64,000 bases of DNA from Aradus depressus (GCA_963662175.1 OY759223.1:6791549-6855548); one strand, 5' to 3'; shown: positions 21,456-31,515, counted from the first letter of the stretch. The notes: generated from the sequence alone by a model not told the origin. A program made the numbers and translations.

Positions 21456-21835
21456 GTCTTCTTCTGGGGGGTCGGGGTGAGTTCGACTGATCTGGGTTAC
21501 CTGTATTGTTCAGTCGTGCTTTGAGGTTATCCGTGAGTCCATTTTTCGTGTTGACCGGTTTTTCGGTCGAGTTGATGTTGGGTTTCATTCTCACCCGTAA
21601 CTTGGGTGAAAAGTAAGTAATTTTGCTCACCTTTATGGGTATAAATAACTTTTCAAATAATAATAAGGTAAATTTTCTTGAGACAATTTGTTTACGTGTT
21701 TAAACAAACGAAAGTTCACAAAAACGTTAAATAAAACATTGAATTAGCAAATTTCCTAGCATCCTTAAACGTTCTGCTCAACATAGGGTACGTGACATCA
21801 CCCAACACTCCTGCCAACTTCCTACTACCATCTCC

Positions 21836-22056
21836 CAAAATTTAGTAGAAGACCAGCTATAATTTCTACATGAAATGTAGTAATTTTATTATTTGAATTT
21901 AATTTTATATTTATTTAACATTTATTTTTATTAATTTATCACACCTAACTCCGAATTATGTCACAATTACAGAAAAAATTGTAGAAAAAATGTTTTCTTC
22001 AACCTTTTGACTGACAAATGGATGACTTTTGGACAGTTTTACCGCAATGATTTCAT
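21836..22056 (+). repeat. Family B repeat copy 1, right half
   Basis: Continues copy 1 after the jockey insertion: GAAGACCAGCTATAATTTC, then a TTATTTTTATTAATTTATCA tract, and a block containing ACACCTAACTCCGAATTATG that recurs at 22748. Confidence 0.85.
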
Positions 22057-22885
22057 ATCCCCATAATATTCATTGATGATAAGAATAATATTAATTGTTT
22101 TTAAGATACCTTTGGATTGGATTAAACATTTATGCAAATTTAGAAAAACAAGATGACATCTCTTTGGTATATTTAGAAGAAATCCAAATGAAATAATTAT
22201 TAATTGAATTTTTTTTTAAATAAGTGCACTCTCTTCAAAAGGCACGTCTTGCATTTTCAATATTTTTTAGGGCCCTTTTCGGAAATGACTGTAGAAATAA
22301 AAATTTTAGTAGAAGACCAGCTATAATTTCTACATGAAATGTAGTAATTTCATTATTTTTTTCTTTTATTTTTTTTCTTTCTATTTTTGGCCTCATTGAA
22401 CTTGCACATTGGCCATTATTAAGTAATAAGTTATAAGTGTGTCTTATAAGTTAGTAGTGTGTGTTCTTGGTTGTGTCTGTACGTATGTATGTGTGTTCAC
22501 AGAGTAATGTTTTTTGTCTTAATATAGCTGTATAATTCCAAGTAAAAGTCGTGTTCGTTATGTGACAGTATTGTTTGTAAGTTGGTCGGTAGTGGGCAGT
22601 CAGTCTGTGTTATTGCTCTCCAGTTGATCCCTACCGTTAGTGTACTTGTTGCACGCCAACATGATGTCGTTGGCATCCGCAACCCATTCCAAATTATTTG
22701 TTTAATTATTTGAATTTAATTTTACATTTATTTTTATTAATTTATCACACCTAACTCCGAATTATCTCACAATTTCATAACTTCTCCTATTGGATACTAA
22801 AATTATAGAAAAAAGGGTTTCTTCAACCTTTTATGACTGACAAATGGATGACTTTTGGACAATTTTACCGCAATGATATCATTGA
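22057..22885 (+). repeat. Family B repeat copy 2, tandem with copy 1
   Basis: Repeats copy 1 in order: 22057-22355, then an insertion (22356-22695), then 22696-22885, ending GACTTTTGGACAATTTTACC. Copies 1 and 2 are adjacent direct repeats and each took a different retroelement, jockey in copy 1 and a LINE tail in copy 2. Confidence 0.85.
22356..22695 (-). mobile_element. 5'-truncated LINE tail inserted in family B copy 2
   Basis: On the - strand a short open stretch ends NEHDFYLELYSYIKTKNITL and stop (22682-22497), followed by a roughly 100-bp 3'UTR ending ATGGCCAATGTGCAAG...GGCC and an A-rich tail. The last part resembles the tail of SINE-beta. I take it as the 3' end of a LINE, but the ORF is too short to assign a clade. 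Confidence 0.6.
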
Positions 22886-23039
22886 AACAGTAGGAAGATG
22901 AGTACGTAAATTAGTCGAGAACCGGTAGTTCACGGTAGCTACCTTCCAGAACGCAACTCGGCTCCAGGACTCTCTCACGCCAATCAAGACATTCACTATC
23001 AATCAAGTTCTCTTGGTAGCTGGTTGTTGCGTCATGGCA
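22886..23039. other. Short unassigned spacer
   Basis: Nothing recognised. Confidence 0.4.
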
Positions 23040-23352
23040 ACATATGAAATTTCATCTCAATACATTCATGGGCAGTTATTGGGTTTTTGAGTAGAGCCTT
23101 TCTCTGATCCCCCCTTCACTTCTACCGATTCCGCTGAAACTTAATACATGTCGTCCTTTTGGGGTTTCAGTCACACATATAAAATGTTGCGTCAAGTGGC
23201 AGTTGCTTTTGAATTAAGCTTCCCTTTGGTCGATTTGGCCGAAAATGGAATAGATGTTGTCGTTAGAGGGTTTTGAATTTATATATAAAATTTCGTGTTA
23301 ATGCATTCATTTTATAGAAAGTTATTGTATTTTCAGACAAACATACAGTTCC
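23040..23352 (+). repeat. Family A repeat, internal part
   Basis: Three diverged internal sub-repeats (each with a CATTCAT... GGCAGTT core); both termini are missing. Confidence 0.75.
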
Positions 23353-23680
23353 AAAAAAAATTGAGTTGACTAACTTTCACAATTCCGAGAAAATTATAAG
23401 GAGTTTAGTTTCCAAATTCAATTTCCTATGTCTGGAAACTCCCTTATTACAACACAAACCCTTTAAAATTGTCAGTTTTAATTTGTCTTTCGGGCTGTCA
23501 TGTCGCCTCCGAAACCATGTAAGTTCATCAAAAGCTTGTAACAAATGAGTCAAAATGTAAAAAAAAATAATCTTATTTTTTAACAGATTGAGGATATTAA
23601 TTTTCAGGTTTTTCTATTTTTTCTTTATGTATCTACATATAGGTACTTTCTTAGTTAGTGCATTTTTATTTTTCTGGTTT
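23353..23680. other. Unassigned AT-rich DNA
   Basis: Nothing recognised. It abuts the left 670-bp repeat at 23681. Confidence 0.4.
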
Positions 23681-24350
23681 AATTGTGTGGAATGAGCTTT
23701 TTGTTCTTTGTCCGGATATCCCACATAGTCTTCAGGCAGAGTAATATAATGCCTAGTCCACAATATTATTGATTTAAATATATTATTATATTTATAGGAT
23801 GTAATGAGCTTATAAGGGTGCTATGAGAAATTTTATGAAAATCTGTTCAAGCAGACCTAGCCGTAATTTTAAGTTTTGGGCTCTTTCCAACCGCGATTCT
23901 TTTCACAATTTTGAGATAGGTCTTATGTTGCATGTTTGAATTAACCAGAAAATTTGGTAAATTTACTGTCCATCCGTTGAAAATTTATCATTATTTGGTT
24001 TTAGCCCTCCAGACAAACCCTCCCCTTTTGTTCAAAAGGTTGAGATACAACATAGCTTATATTATTGTTGTACTATTGCAAATTTCTTGAATATACGTTT
24101 AGCAGTACTAATGGTCCTAAGCCTTCTAGATAATAAGAAACAGATATTTTTATCAGATAAAAAAACATTCCGACCATATTTATTACCTATATATACGACG
24201 CCTCAAGTGGGCCTGGCAGAGGGACCTGCTCCAGGGCTAGCCTTGACTCCTCTTCACGTACCTCAGGAGTACAGCCACTCCCATGTCAAGCCTCAACATC
24301 GCACTTGGTTATGACGAACAACACGTCGTTAGTATGTAAATTAATAATTT
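23681..24350 (+). repeat. 670-bp direct repeat, left copy (flanks RTE LINE)
   Basis: Begins AATTGTGTGGAATGAG and ends AAATTAATAATTT. It matches 28597-29266 with two single-base differences noted by eye (AGAG/ATAG near 23740 and CAGGAG/CAGTAG near 24265) and no length difference. The repeat abuts both ends of the LINE exactly, which is the geometry of a target-site duplication. Small open frames inside show nothing recognisable. Confidence 0.95.
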
Positions 24351-24761
24351 GGAGAGGTTCCATCTTGGATTTTGAGGTGATAACACAGCTCTATATCAGT
24401 GCAAGTTTTAAATATGTGAATCTTAAGTTTTACAACAGAAATCGTTTTCAAATTTGGTAGAGTAAATCATTTAAATACGGTATACAAATTGAAGTATCGA
24501 AAATCAAAAACTACAACACAAAAATAATACAGGACACGATTGATAACTAAGGTGAGTGAGTCATAGCAATCTTTTTTCAAATTTACGTACAAGTAACATT
24601 TCTTTTGCGTGAAAGTAACAATTAAAGAAACAAAAAGAAAAAAAGAAGAATTACTCACAAGGCGGTTATCAAAAGGTGGTAAAAGAAAAAACATAACCTA
24701 GCTTTTTTTATAACAGCACCATTCACTTTATTGAAACAAAAATTACAAAAGAAAATACAAC

Positions 24762-25550
24762 ATGGAAAAAGAAGGCTTAGAAAAGATATTATCAGCCATA
24801 AATGAATTCAAACAAGAAATTAGAAAAGATCTAGAAAAACACACTGAACGAATAACAAATAATTTCTGTACATTTACAAATGAAATAAATGGAAAAATTA
24901 ACGAACAAGAGAAAAAAATCAACTTTTTCGAAAGAGAAATGAGGAAAAGAAATATAATAATACACGGTTTAACTGAAAATAACATTTACGGTGACCTAGT
25001 AGAATCTGTCATACATGTAATTCACGATAGACTGAACGTTCCGTTCAAAGAAGAAGAAATCGATTATATCAGAAGATTGGGAAAACCAATCGAAAATAGA
25101 ACCAGACCAATTTTAATAGAACTTACGAAACATAGGAAGAAAATAGAAATTTTAAAAAACAAATATAAAATTAAAGATCAGATATATTACATAACAGAAG
25201 ATTTTCCTAAAGAAATAATTAAAAAAAGGAAAGAATTAAAAGATCAGCTAATTCAGGCAAGAAAGGAAGGCAAGTTTGCGATCCTAAAATACGATCGACT
25301 AATAATTAAAGAAAACAAAAACAAATTTCAAAACAATAAAAGAAACTTAAGTGTGTCGCCTCAAAAAGATTCTACGAACCAAGCAACTCACTCAGCGCAG
25401 ACCCCAAAAAGAAACAAAGTCTTGCAGGATGCTATGGTTCCGAAGAATAGAAACAAGACACTAGAACATTCTTTTAGAGATCGCTCAAATTCATTTGGGA
25501 GTCTAACTGCAAAACCCAACAACAACAAGTTCACCGAAATCGATAAATGA
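24762..25550 (+). CDS. RTE ORF1-like coiled-coil protein (262 aa)
   Basis: Lys/Glu-rich protein. Residues about 5-75 are predicted coiled coil (EKILSAINEFKQEIRKDLEKH...). Next is a region with RNIIIHGLTENN and DYIRRLGK resembling the RNA-binding core of LINE ORF1 proteins, and a basic Ser/Asn-rich tail. It ends at TGA (25548-25550), directly followed by CAA. The frame then stays open for 65 codons up to the first ATG of ORF2, so ORF1 and ORF2 lie in one reading frame separated only by this stop. Confidence 0.85.
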   Translation: MEKEGLEKILSAINEFKQEIRKDLEKHTERITNNFCTFTNEINGKINEQEKKINFFEREMRKRNIIIHGLTENNIYGDLVESVIHVIHDRLNVPFKEEEIDYIRRLGKPIENRTRPILIELTKHRKKIEILKNKYKIKDQIYYITEDFPKEIIKKRKELKDQLIQARKEGKFAILKYDRLIIKENKNKFQNNKRNLSVSPQKDSTNQATHSAQTPKRNKVLQDAMVPKNRNKTLEHSFRDRSNSFGSLTAKPNNNKFTEIDK

Positions 25551-28493
25551 CAAGCAAAGGAAACTAAACCCAGGAACTCACATCCCCCAGAAAGGCCGGT
25601 CACCGAGGGGGATCACGACTTTCACCTCCCATACATAGCAACAACAAAGAAAACAACAAACCAAAACCACCCCAAAAATCAGAAGTTAATTGAAATAGCA
25701 ACACTAAATGTTAGAACTCTACTTTCAGAATGGAGAATAGAAGAAATGGAGAAGGCACTCTCAAAAACCAACATTAAAATTCTAGGAATGGCAGAAGTTA
25801 GAAGGAAAGGAGAAAAAATAGTTTCAAGAAAAAATGCATACAGTCTTCTATCTTTTGGAAATGAAAATGGCACGAAAGGAATTGGTTTCATGATACATGA
25901 TGACCTCAAAAAAGACATTGAAGAATTTCAGGGAATAGCAGACAGAATTGGTATGCTTGTTATAAAAATTGGAAAAAATAAAAAAATGACTATAATCCAA
26001 GTGTACGCTCCCACCACTACGTCAAGTGAAGAAGATAGCGACAACTTCTATAACCAACTAAGAGACACAATAAATAAAATAACTGTGAATAACAGAAACT
26101 TACTAGTGGTTATGGGAGACATGAACTCTCAGGTAGGGAAAAGGGAACCCGAAGAAAATCATGTGATGGGCCCTTACGGATATGGGAAGCGTAATGAAAG
26201 AGGAAGGAAGATGATAGCATTCTGCCAAGAATTAAATCTTAAGATTATAAACTCCCTTTTCAAAAAACGTGCAGGGAAGAGGTGGACCTGGCTGTCTCCA
26301 AATGGCAAGCATAGAAATGAAATAGATTTTGTACTATCCCCCAACCCATCAATATTTCAAAATGTAGAAGCAACCGGCCATTTTTCTTTCCAAACGGACC
26401 ATAGACTACTAAGAGCCATTATATCAATTCCGAAACGTCCCTATAAACAAAATAAGACCTGCTTCCCGAAACCATCTCAAATGCATGAACAAACGTATGT
26501 AGAAGAAATAAGGAAGGGAATAGAAGACATCAAAAACATAGAAGCAGACGAACAGGAATTTTATGATCAAATAGAAAATATGATTCTAAAAAGTGCGAGG
26601 AAGGCAGCTATACCAGAGGCCAGAAGGGAGGGAAAACTTAGTAGAGAGACGCTCGAGATGATTAAGGAAAGGGAGAAGCTAAAAATAAAAAGGAACAAAA
26701 CGGCGGTAGAAAAGGTAGAGTACAATAGCATCTGTAAGAAGGTCAAATATCATATAAGAAAGGACGTTGAGGAAAATGACCACCGAGTGGTAGAAGAGGT
26801 AATCCAGAGGAGCGTGGGAGTAAAGAAGGCCAAGAAGATGCTGGCACCTGGAAGGTCCTGGATCACAGGTCTACAGGGAAAATATGGAGTCACAAGAAGA
26901 AAACGGGAAGACATTCTGGAGGTAGCCACAAAATTCTACACGCAACTTTACAGAAGCGAACACTCTCACTCCTGGAAATGCAGCTCAACTCCAACTAAGG
27001 AAGAAATATTTCCGGACCTTCTGGAGGAAGAAATAATGTTAATAACAAAAGCACTGAAAACAGAAAAAGCACCGGGACGAGATAAAATCTTCAACGAACT
27101 ATTAAAAATACCAAAAGAAGATATGGTACCTCTTATGACCCAACTTTTTAACAAGGTAAAAAACAGCGGAAAGATACCAAGACAGTGGTGGTTTTCTGAC
27201 ATAATACTGTTACATAAAAAAGGAAATATTTCAGATCTAAAAAATTACAGGCCAATTAGCTTGACGCCAGCTATAGGAAAAACATTTTCAAAAGCCCTTC
27301 AGATGAGATTAAAACCAACTCTTTTAGAAAACCAACCACCTGAGCAAGCCGGATTTCGAAAAGGCTACTCCACCATAGACAACCTTCACTCAGTGAACCA
27401 GCTCATCGAGAAATGTAAAGAATATCAAAAAGATATCTACATGGCCTTCATCGACTACTCAAAGGCCTTTGACTCAGTCAACCACGACTTTCTCTTTAGA
27501 AGTCTGGAGCGGCAAGGGGTGAACCACAAAATGATAGAAATAATAAGAAACTGGTATCTGAACAGCAAATCTAGAGTAACCCTAGAAATGCCAGGTCCGG
27601 ACTTTCAGTTGGGAAGAGGAGTAAAACAAGGGGACCCTCTGTCCCCGGATCTATTCAACTGCATACTGGAGCAAGTATACCGAGATCTCAACTGGGAAAA
27701 ATACGGAGTCAATGTTAATGGAACGAAAATTACCAACTTACGATTTGCTGATGACGTCGTTATTTTTGCTAATACCCCAGAGGAGCTATCGAGTATGCTG
27801 AGTGAGCTGAATGATGCGGGGAAAAAGGCAGGACTTGAGATAAACTTCCAAAAAACAGTCATTCTGGCAAATGGGAAAACGGAAGAAATAAGTCTGGACG
27901 GGAAGAAATTAAACTGGGTTGAAGAAGCCGTTTACCTAGGACAACTACTTTCATTCAAGAATGGCCTAAAAAAGGAATTAAATCGGCGAATCGCACTTGG
28001 ATGGAAGAAATATTGGTCCTACAAATATATCTTCAAAAGCAGAATGGCCATGGACCTGAAGAAAAAGGTGTTCGACTGCTGCATCACTCCTTGTCTAACG
28101 TACGGATCCCAAACCTGGGCTCTCTCCCAAGATGTGCTGAGGAGCTTAGAGGTTACTCAAAGAGCAATGGAGAGAAGCATGCTGGGAATTAAGAAAAAGG
28201 ATAAAATACGGAACTCCGAAATAAGAAAAAAGACAGGAGTACGGGACGTGAAGGAAGTGGTGCTGCAACAAAAGTGGAAATGGGCAGGACATGTGGCGAG
28301 GATGAAAGAAGGAAGATGGGCCAAGAGGATGACAGAGTGGTACCCGATATACCTGAAGAGAAGAAGAGGAAGACAACTGGTGCGGTGGCGGGACGATCTA
28401 GACAGGACAGTGGGGCGTCTCTGGCACAGGTCGGCCTGGGACAGGAGTGCATGGAAGAAAATGGGAGAGGCCTATGCCCAAAGATGGGCCTAG
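25551..28493 (+). CDS. RTE ORF2: AP endonuclease and reverse transcriptase
   Basis: The first ATG is at 25746 (915 aa), but endonuclease homology begins earlier in the same frame: IATLNVRTL encoded just upstream is the usual first strand of this domain. Translation must therefore start upstream, by readthrough of the TGA or at a non-AUG codon. Endonuclease motifs are ILGMAEVRR, MGDMNSQVG (about 26116) and FQTDHRLL. RT motifs are KNYRPISLTP, FIDYSKAFDSVNH (about 27447), GVKQGDPLSPDLFN and FADD (about 27747; the RTE clade often has FADD rather than YADD). The C-terminus has KWKWAGHVARM and RGRQLVRWRDDL, as in RTE proteins. It stops at 28493. Confidence 0.92.
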   Translation, partial: QAKETKPRNSHPPERPVTEGDHDFHLPYIATTKKTTNQNHPKNQKLIEIATLNVRTLLSEWRIEEMEKALSKTNIKILGMAEVRRKGEKIVSRKNAYSLLSFGNENGTKGIGFMIHDDLKKDIEEFQGIADRIGMLVIKIGKNKKMTIIQVYAPTTTSSEEDSDNFYNQLRDTINKITVNNRNLLVVMGDMNSQVGKREPEENHVMGPYGYGKRNERGRKMIAFCQELNLKIINSLFKKRAGKRWTWLSPNGKHRNEIDFVLSPNPSIFQNVEATGHFSFQTDHRLLRAIISIPKRPYKQNKTCFPKPSQMHEQTYVEEIRKGIEDIKNIEADEQEFYDQIENMILKSARKAAIPEARREGKLSRETLEMIKEREKLKIKRNKTAVEKVEYNSICKKVKYHIRKDVEENDHRVVEEVIQRSVGVKKAKKMLAPGRSWITGLQGKYGVTRRKREDILEVATKFYTQLYRSEHSHSWKCSSTPTKEEIFPDLLEEEIMLITKALKTEKAPGRDKIFNELLKIPKEDMVPLMTQLFNKVKNSGKIPRQWWFSDIILLHKKGNISDLKNYRPISLTPAIGKTFSKALQMRLKPTLLENQPPEQAGFRKGYSTIDNLHSVNQLIEKCKEYQKDIYMAFIDYSKAFDSVNHDFLFRSLERQGVNHKMIEIIRNWYLNSKSRVTLEMPGPDFQLGRGVKQGDPLSPDLFNCILEQVYRDLNWEKYGVNVNGTKITNLRFADDVVIFANTPEELSSMLSELNDAGKKAGLEINFQKTVILANGKTEEISLDGKKLNWVEEAVYLGQLLSFKNGLKKELNRRIALGWKKYWSYKYIFKSRMAMDLKKKVFDCCITPCLTYGSQTWALSQDVLRSLEVTQRAMERSMLGIKKKDKIRNSEIRKKTGVRDVKEVVLQQKWKWAGHVARMKEGRWAKRMTEWYPIYLKRRRGRQLVRWRDDLDRTVGRLWHRSAWDRSAWKKMGEAYAQRWA

Positions 28494-28562
28494 TTTCAAA
28501 TGTATATAAATATCTAGTAATACTATTGTTATATTATTATACTAAGGATGAAATAAAAAGGC

Positions 28563-28596
<34 letters not shown>

Positions 28597-28599
<3 letters not shown>

Positions 28600-29266
28600 T
28601 GTGTGGAATGAGCTTTTTGTTCTTTGTCCGGATATCCCACATAGTCTTCAGGCATAGTAATATAATGCCTAGTCCACAATATTATTGATTTAAATATATT
28701 ATTATATTTATAGGATGTAATGAGCTTATAAGGGTGCTATGAGAAATTTTATGAAAATCTGTTCAAGCAGACCTAGCCGTAATTTTAAGTTTTGGGCTCT
28801 TTCCAACCGCGATTCTTTTCACAATTTTGAGATAGGTCTTATGTTGCATGTTTGAATTAACCAGAAAATTTGGTAAATTTACTGTCCATCCGTTGAAAAT
28901 TTATCATTATTTGGTTTTAGCCCTCCAGACAAACCCTCCCCTTTTGTTCAAAAGGTTGAGATACAACATAGCTTATATTATTGTTGTACTATTGCAAATT
29001 TCTTGAATATACGTTTAGCAGTACTAATGGTCCTAAGCCTTCTAGATAATAAGAAACAGATATTTTTATCAGATAAAAAAACATTCCGACCATATTTATT
29101 ACCTATATATACGACGCCTCAAGTGGGCCTGGCAGAGGGACCTGCTCCAGGGCTAGCCTTGACTCCTCTTCACGTACCTCAGTAGTACAGCCACTCCCAT
29201 GTCAAGCCTCAACATCGCACTTGGTTATGACGAACAACACGTCGTTAGTATGTAAATTAATAATTT
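28597..29266 (+). repeat. 670-bp direct repeat, right copy
   Basis: Starts immediately after the (ATT)n tail of the RTE element and ends at AAATTAATAATTT, just before a SINE-alpha. It is offset from the left copy by 4,916 bp with equal length. The TAG in this copy corresponds to GAG in the left copy. Confidence 0.95.
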
Positions 29267-29274
29267 ATATATAG

Positions 29275-29595
29275 AGGGCGCCGGTAGCTTAGTGGTATGC
29301 GTGCTTGACTTCTGAGCTCAAGATCGCGGGTTCAAAACCCGGCCGAGGCCCTTAGTTTTTTTTATCTGGGAGGTAAAATAAACTTAAGCACGCCGTCCTT
29401 CGGATGGGACATTATGCGATTGTCACGAGCCTGTGCGATGTCAGGTACTCGTTAAAGACCCCTGCCCTAGGTGAATAAAAATTTAAGATAGGCAAAATTT
29501 AGGACTCCCAGAGTAGAGTCGGGCTCATCTCCACCTGAGTGACGAAAGAGCGCTCTGGTAGTAGGCGATATGACGTAGTTAAAGCCCTATATGCG
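29275..29595 (+). repeat. SINE-alpha, near full length
   Basis: Head GGGCGCCGGTAGCTTAGTGG, B-box GGGTTCAAAACCC, central block GCACGCCGTCCTTCGGATGG, tail truncated after GTTAAAGCCC. Possible 8-bp duplication TATATAGA at both sides. Confidence 0.85.
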
Positions 29596-29629
29596 TTATA
29601 TAGATAAAATAAACTATATTTTAATGTAT

Positions 29630-29720
29630 AAAAAAAACCTAAGGTCCTCGGCTGGGTTTCGAACCCGCGATCATAAGCTCAGTAGGTATGCACGTTGTTT
29701 CTGTGCTACCGGCGCTTTCG
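29630..29720 (-). repeat. SINE-alpha head fragment, inverted
   Basis: Reverse-oriented tRNA-like head: B-box seen as GGGTTTCGAACCC on the + strand, ending in the GGCGC of the element start. Confidence 0.75.
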
Positions 29721-29927
29721 GTCAATTTAGAAATGACGAGGAAATAATTTCAACTGCTGGGGTTTTACTTTTATTTAATATACTCGACATCAAATAATCA
29801 ATTTGATGTCACGAATTTCATGACACGAAATTTTATGTGTTCATTCAAAATCCCATAGGAACGACACCTATTTATTTTCAGCAGAATCAACTGAAGGGAA
29901 GGGAAGAGTTTTTTTTATCGATGTAAT

Positions 29928-30072
29928 GAAAATTTAGGGTAGGCAAAATTTAGGACTCCCACAGTAGAGTCGGGCTCATGTCCACCAGAGTGACGAAAGA
30001 GCGCTCTGGTAGTAGGCGATATGACCTCGTAGTTAAAGCCCGGGCATGAGTCATAAAACGTAACCTAACCTT
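29928..30072 (+). repeat. SINE-alpha 3' fragment
   Basis: Contains GGCAAAATTTAGGACTCCC, GACGAAAGAGCGCTCTGG and the end GTAACCTAACC; the head is missing. Confidence 0.85.
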
Positions 30073-30587
30073 AATGTATAATATAATATTTTATAAAGTT
30101 CAGAAGGCACTGGAAAATGCTTTATTTAATGCCTATTTTATTTAGCTAATAATGCAGCTGTTGAGTCTAACTTTGATGTATAATGTTAACTAACCTATGC
30201 TACAATGATTATCGATTATATTATTATTATTTTTCTGGCGATTGTGGTCCTAGTTCTGATCGTAGTATTGATTATAACATGTTTGACGTTTTTCAAGATT
30301 AGTTTCTGTTGATCTCATGGTGCCGAAGTGCCATGTTGGGTTATATACAGGACATGAGAGAGCCATGTTCTACAACTGAAAGATACAGACAAACTCATAG
30401 AAAGAAAGGTAATATTTCTTATTTTTTGGAGTTTAATTTAATTATTTATTGTTACTTTATATAAACAAAAACAAATAATTTGTTTAACATTTATATTGTC
30501 TAATTCAACAAAAATATATACATAAAGTGTACCAGTTTCATCTTACGCCATCATCAGCGCTAAGTTCAACAGTAACATTGAAGTTTG
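30073..30587. other. Unassigned AT-rich DNA
   Basis: No supported feature. Confidence 0.4.
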
Positions 30588-30727
30588 CTATAGTAGCGCC
30601 GGTATATCTTGTCCCTTCGAGGGGGTGTGACCAGTTCGCTTGGAGGGGGGAAACGGGAGGGAAAATAGGGAGACGTCCCCTCCCGTTTCTCCCCTCCAAG
30701 CCCTGGTCGACCGACGCTACTATAGGT
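30588..30727. repeat. GC-rich imperfect hairpin
   Basis: CTATAGTAGCG (30588-) pairs with CGCTACTATAG (to about 30724), and TTGGAGGGGGGAAACGGGAGGG pairs with its near-complement ending at about 30700, leaving a roughly 12-nt loop. Composition contrasts with the AT-rich surroundings. It could be a small inverted-repeat transposon or a hairpin RNA. Confidence 0.7.
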
Positions 30728-30836
30728 TGACATATTTATACAACTCTCAGGTTACCTGAGATTACCAGATACAAGAGTGTGACACCCTGTCCCCTAGGGA
30801 AGTCCATGGTGGGGGTAACCTGCCTTAAGGGCCCAT

Positions 30837-31515
30837 TCATAAATTACATTTTTTTTTTTTTTTTTTTATTTATATTTTTTTTTTTTATTTATTTATTTTT
30901 TTTTTTTGCAATCTATATACAATATATACATAATGAGCAAATATGTGGACAAAAGAAAAAAAAAAATAACGTCACTTGATGGGAGAAGCCAGCCAGCGCT
31001 GACACTCCCTCGAAAGTTAATTTTCACCATTCACTATCCTCAGAGAAGATCGCGAGGCCACCTCCTGTTCAAGCGGCGGGGAGGATTGTCAGGATGGGAA
31101 TGATAGGATAGGGCTTGAGCGAGAGGATTTGAATGATAAGAAAGGTTTCTGTGAAATGTTTGGAATCGGGATTGGATTAGTTCGTTGACAGTGGGAATAT
31201 TGAGATCCCTATATAGGACTTTATTGGTAGTGTAGAAAGGAGCGTTGATAATTCGTCGCAGGAGTTTGGACTGGAATGCTTGGATTCGATTGATGTTCGA
31301 CTGTTTAGCTGCGCCCCAAAGTTCGAGTCCGTACGTCCAGATGGGACGTATAATGGTCTTGTAAATCGTAAGTTTGTTGTTAGTTGTCAGTTTTGATTTT
31401 GGTCCAAGTAGTCGACGTAACAGTCCGTATCTTCGATTCAGTTCTTGTCGTTTAAGTCGTATATGTGGGTTCCACGTTAGTCTACTGTCTAGGTAAAACC
31501 CGTCATAAATTACAT
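30837..31515 (-). mobile_element. 5'-truncated jockey LINE with 13-bp target duplication
   Basis: TCATAAATTACAT at 30837-30849 and 31503-31515 flanks 653 bp. On the - strand this encodes the ORF2 C-terminus (LDSRLTWNPHI, RRYGLLRRLL, TYGLELWGAAK, FQSKLLRRIINAPFY) and then a 3'UTR and poly(A) (the long T run 30850-30907). Stops near the end (about 31050) and the lost 5' portion make it inactive. Confidence 0.9.

Larger units (their letters stand above)
17494..21847 (-). mobile_element. Nearly complete jockey-clade LINE, 12-bp target duplication
   Basis: CAAAATTTAGTA at 17494-17505 and 21836-21847 flanks a 4.33-kb element. The sequence across the junctions rejoins to match the uninterrupted repeat near 22300. 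The order on the - strand is 5'UTR, gag-like ORF1, then ORF2 with endonuclease and reverse transcriptase, broken by one frameshift and one nonsense codon. There is almost no poly(A) tail. The few lesions indicate a recent but inactive copy. Confidence 0.93.
24351..28596 (+). mobile_element. RTE-clade LINE, apparently intact apart from a TGA
   Basis: The 5'UTR is 24351-24761, ORF1 24762-25550, ORF2 region 25551-28493, 3'UTR to about 28562, and the tail is an (ATT)n microsatellite (28563-28596) as is typical of RTE elements. The single-frame layout is noted in the ORF entries. No other stop or frameshift is seen in ORF2. Confidence 0.93.

Noticed and set aside
23681..28596. LTR retrotransposon (because of the 670-bp direct repeats)
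   Set aside because: The repeats lack TG...CA ends, primer-binding site and polypurine tract. The interior is an APE-type LINE with its own (ATT)n tail.
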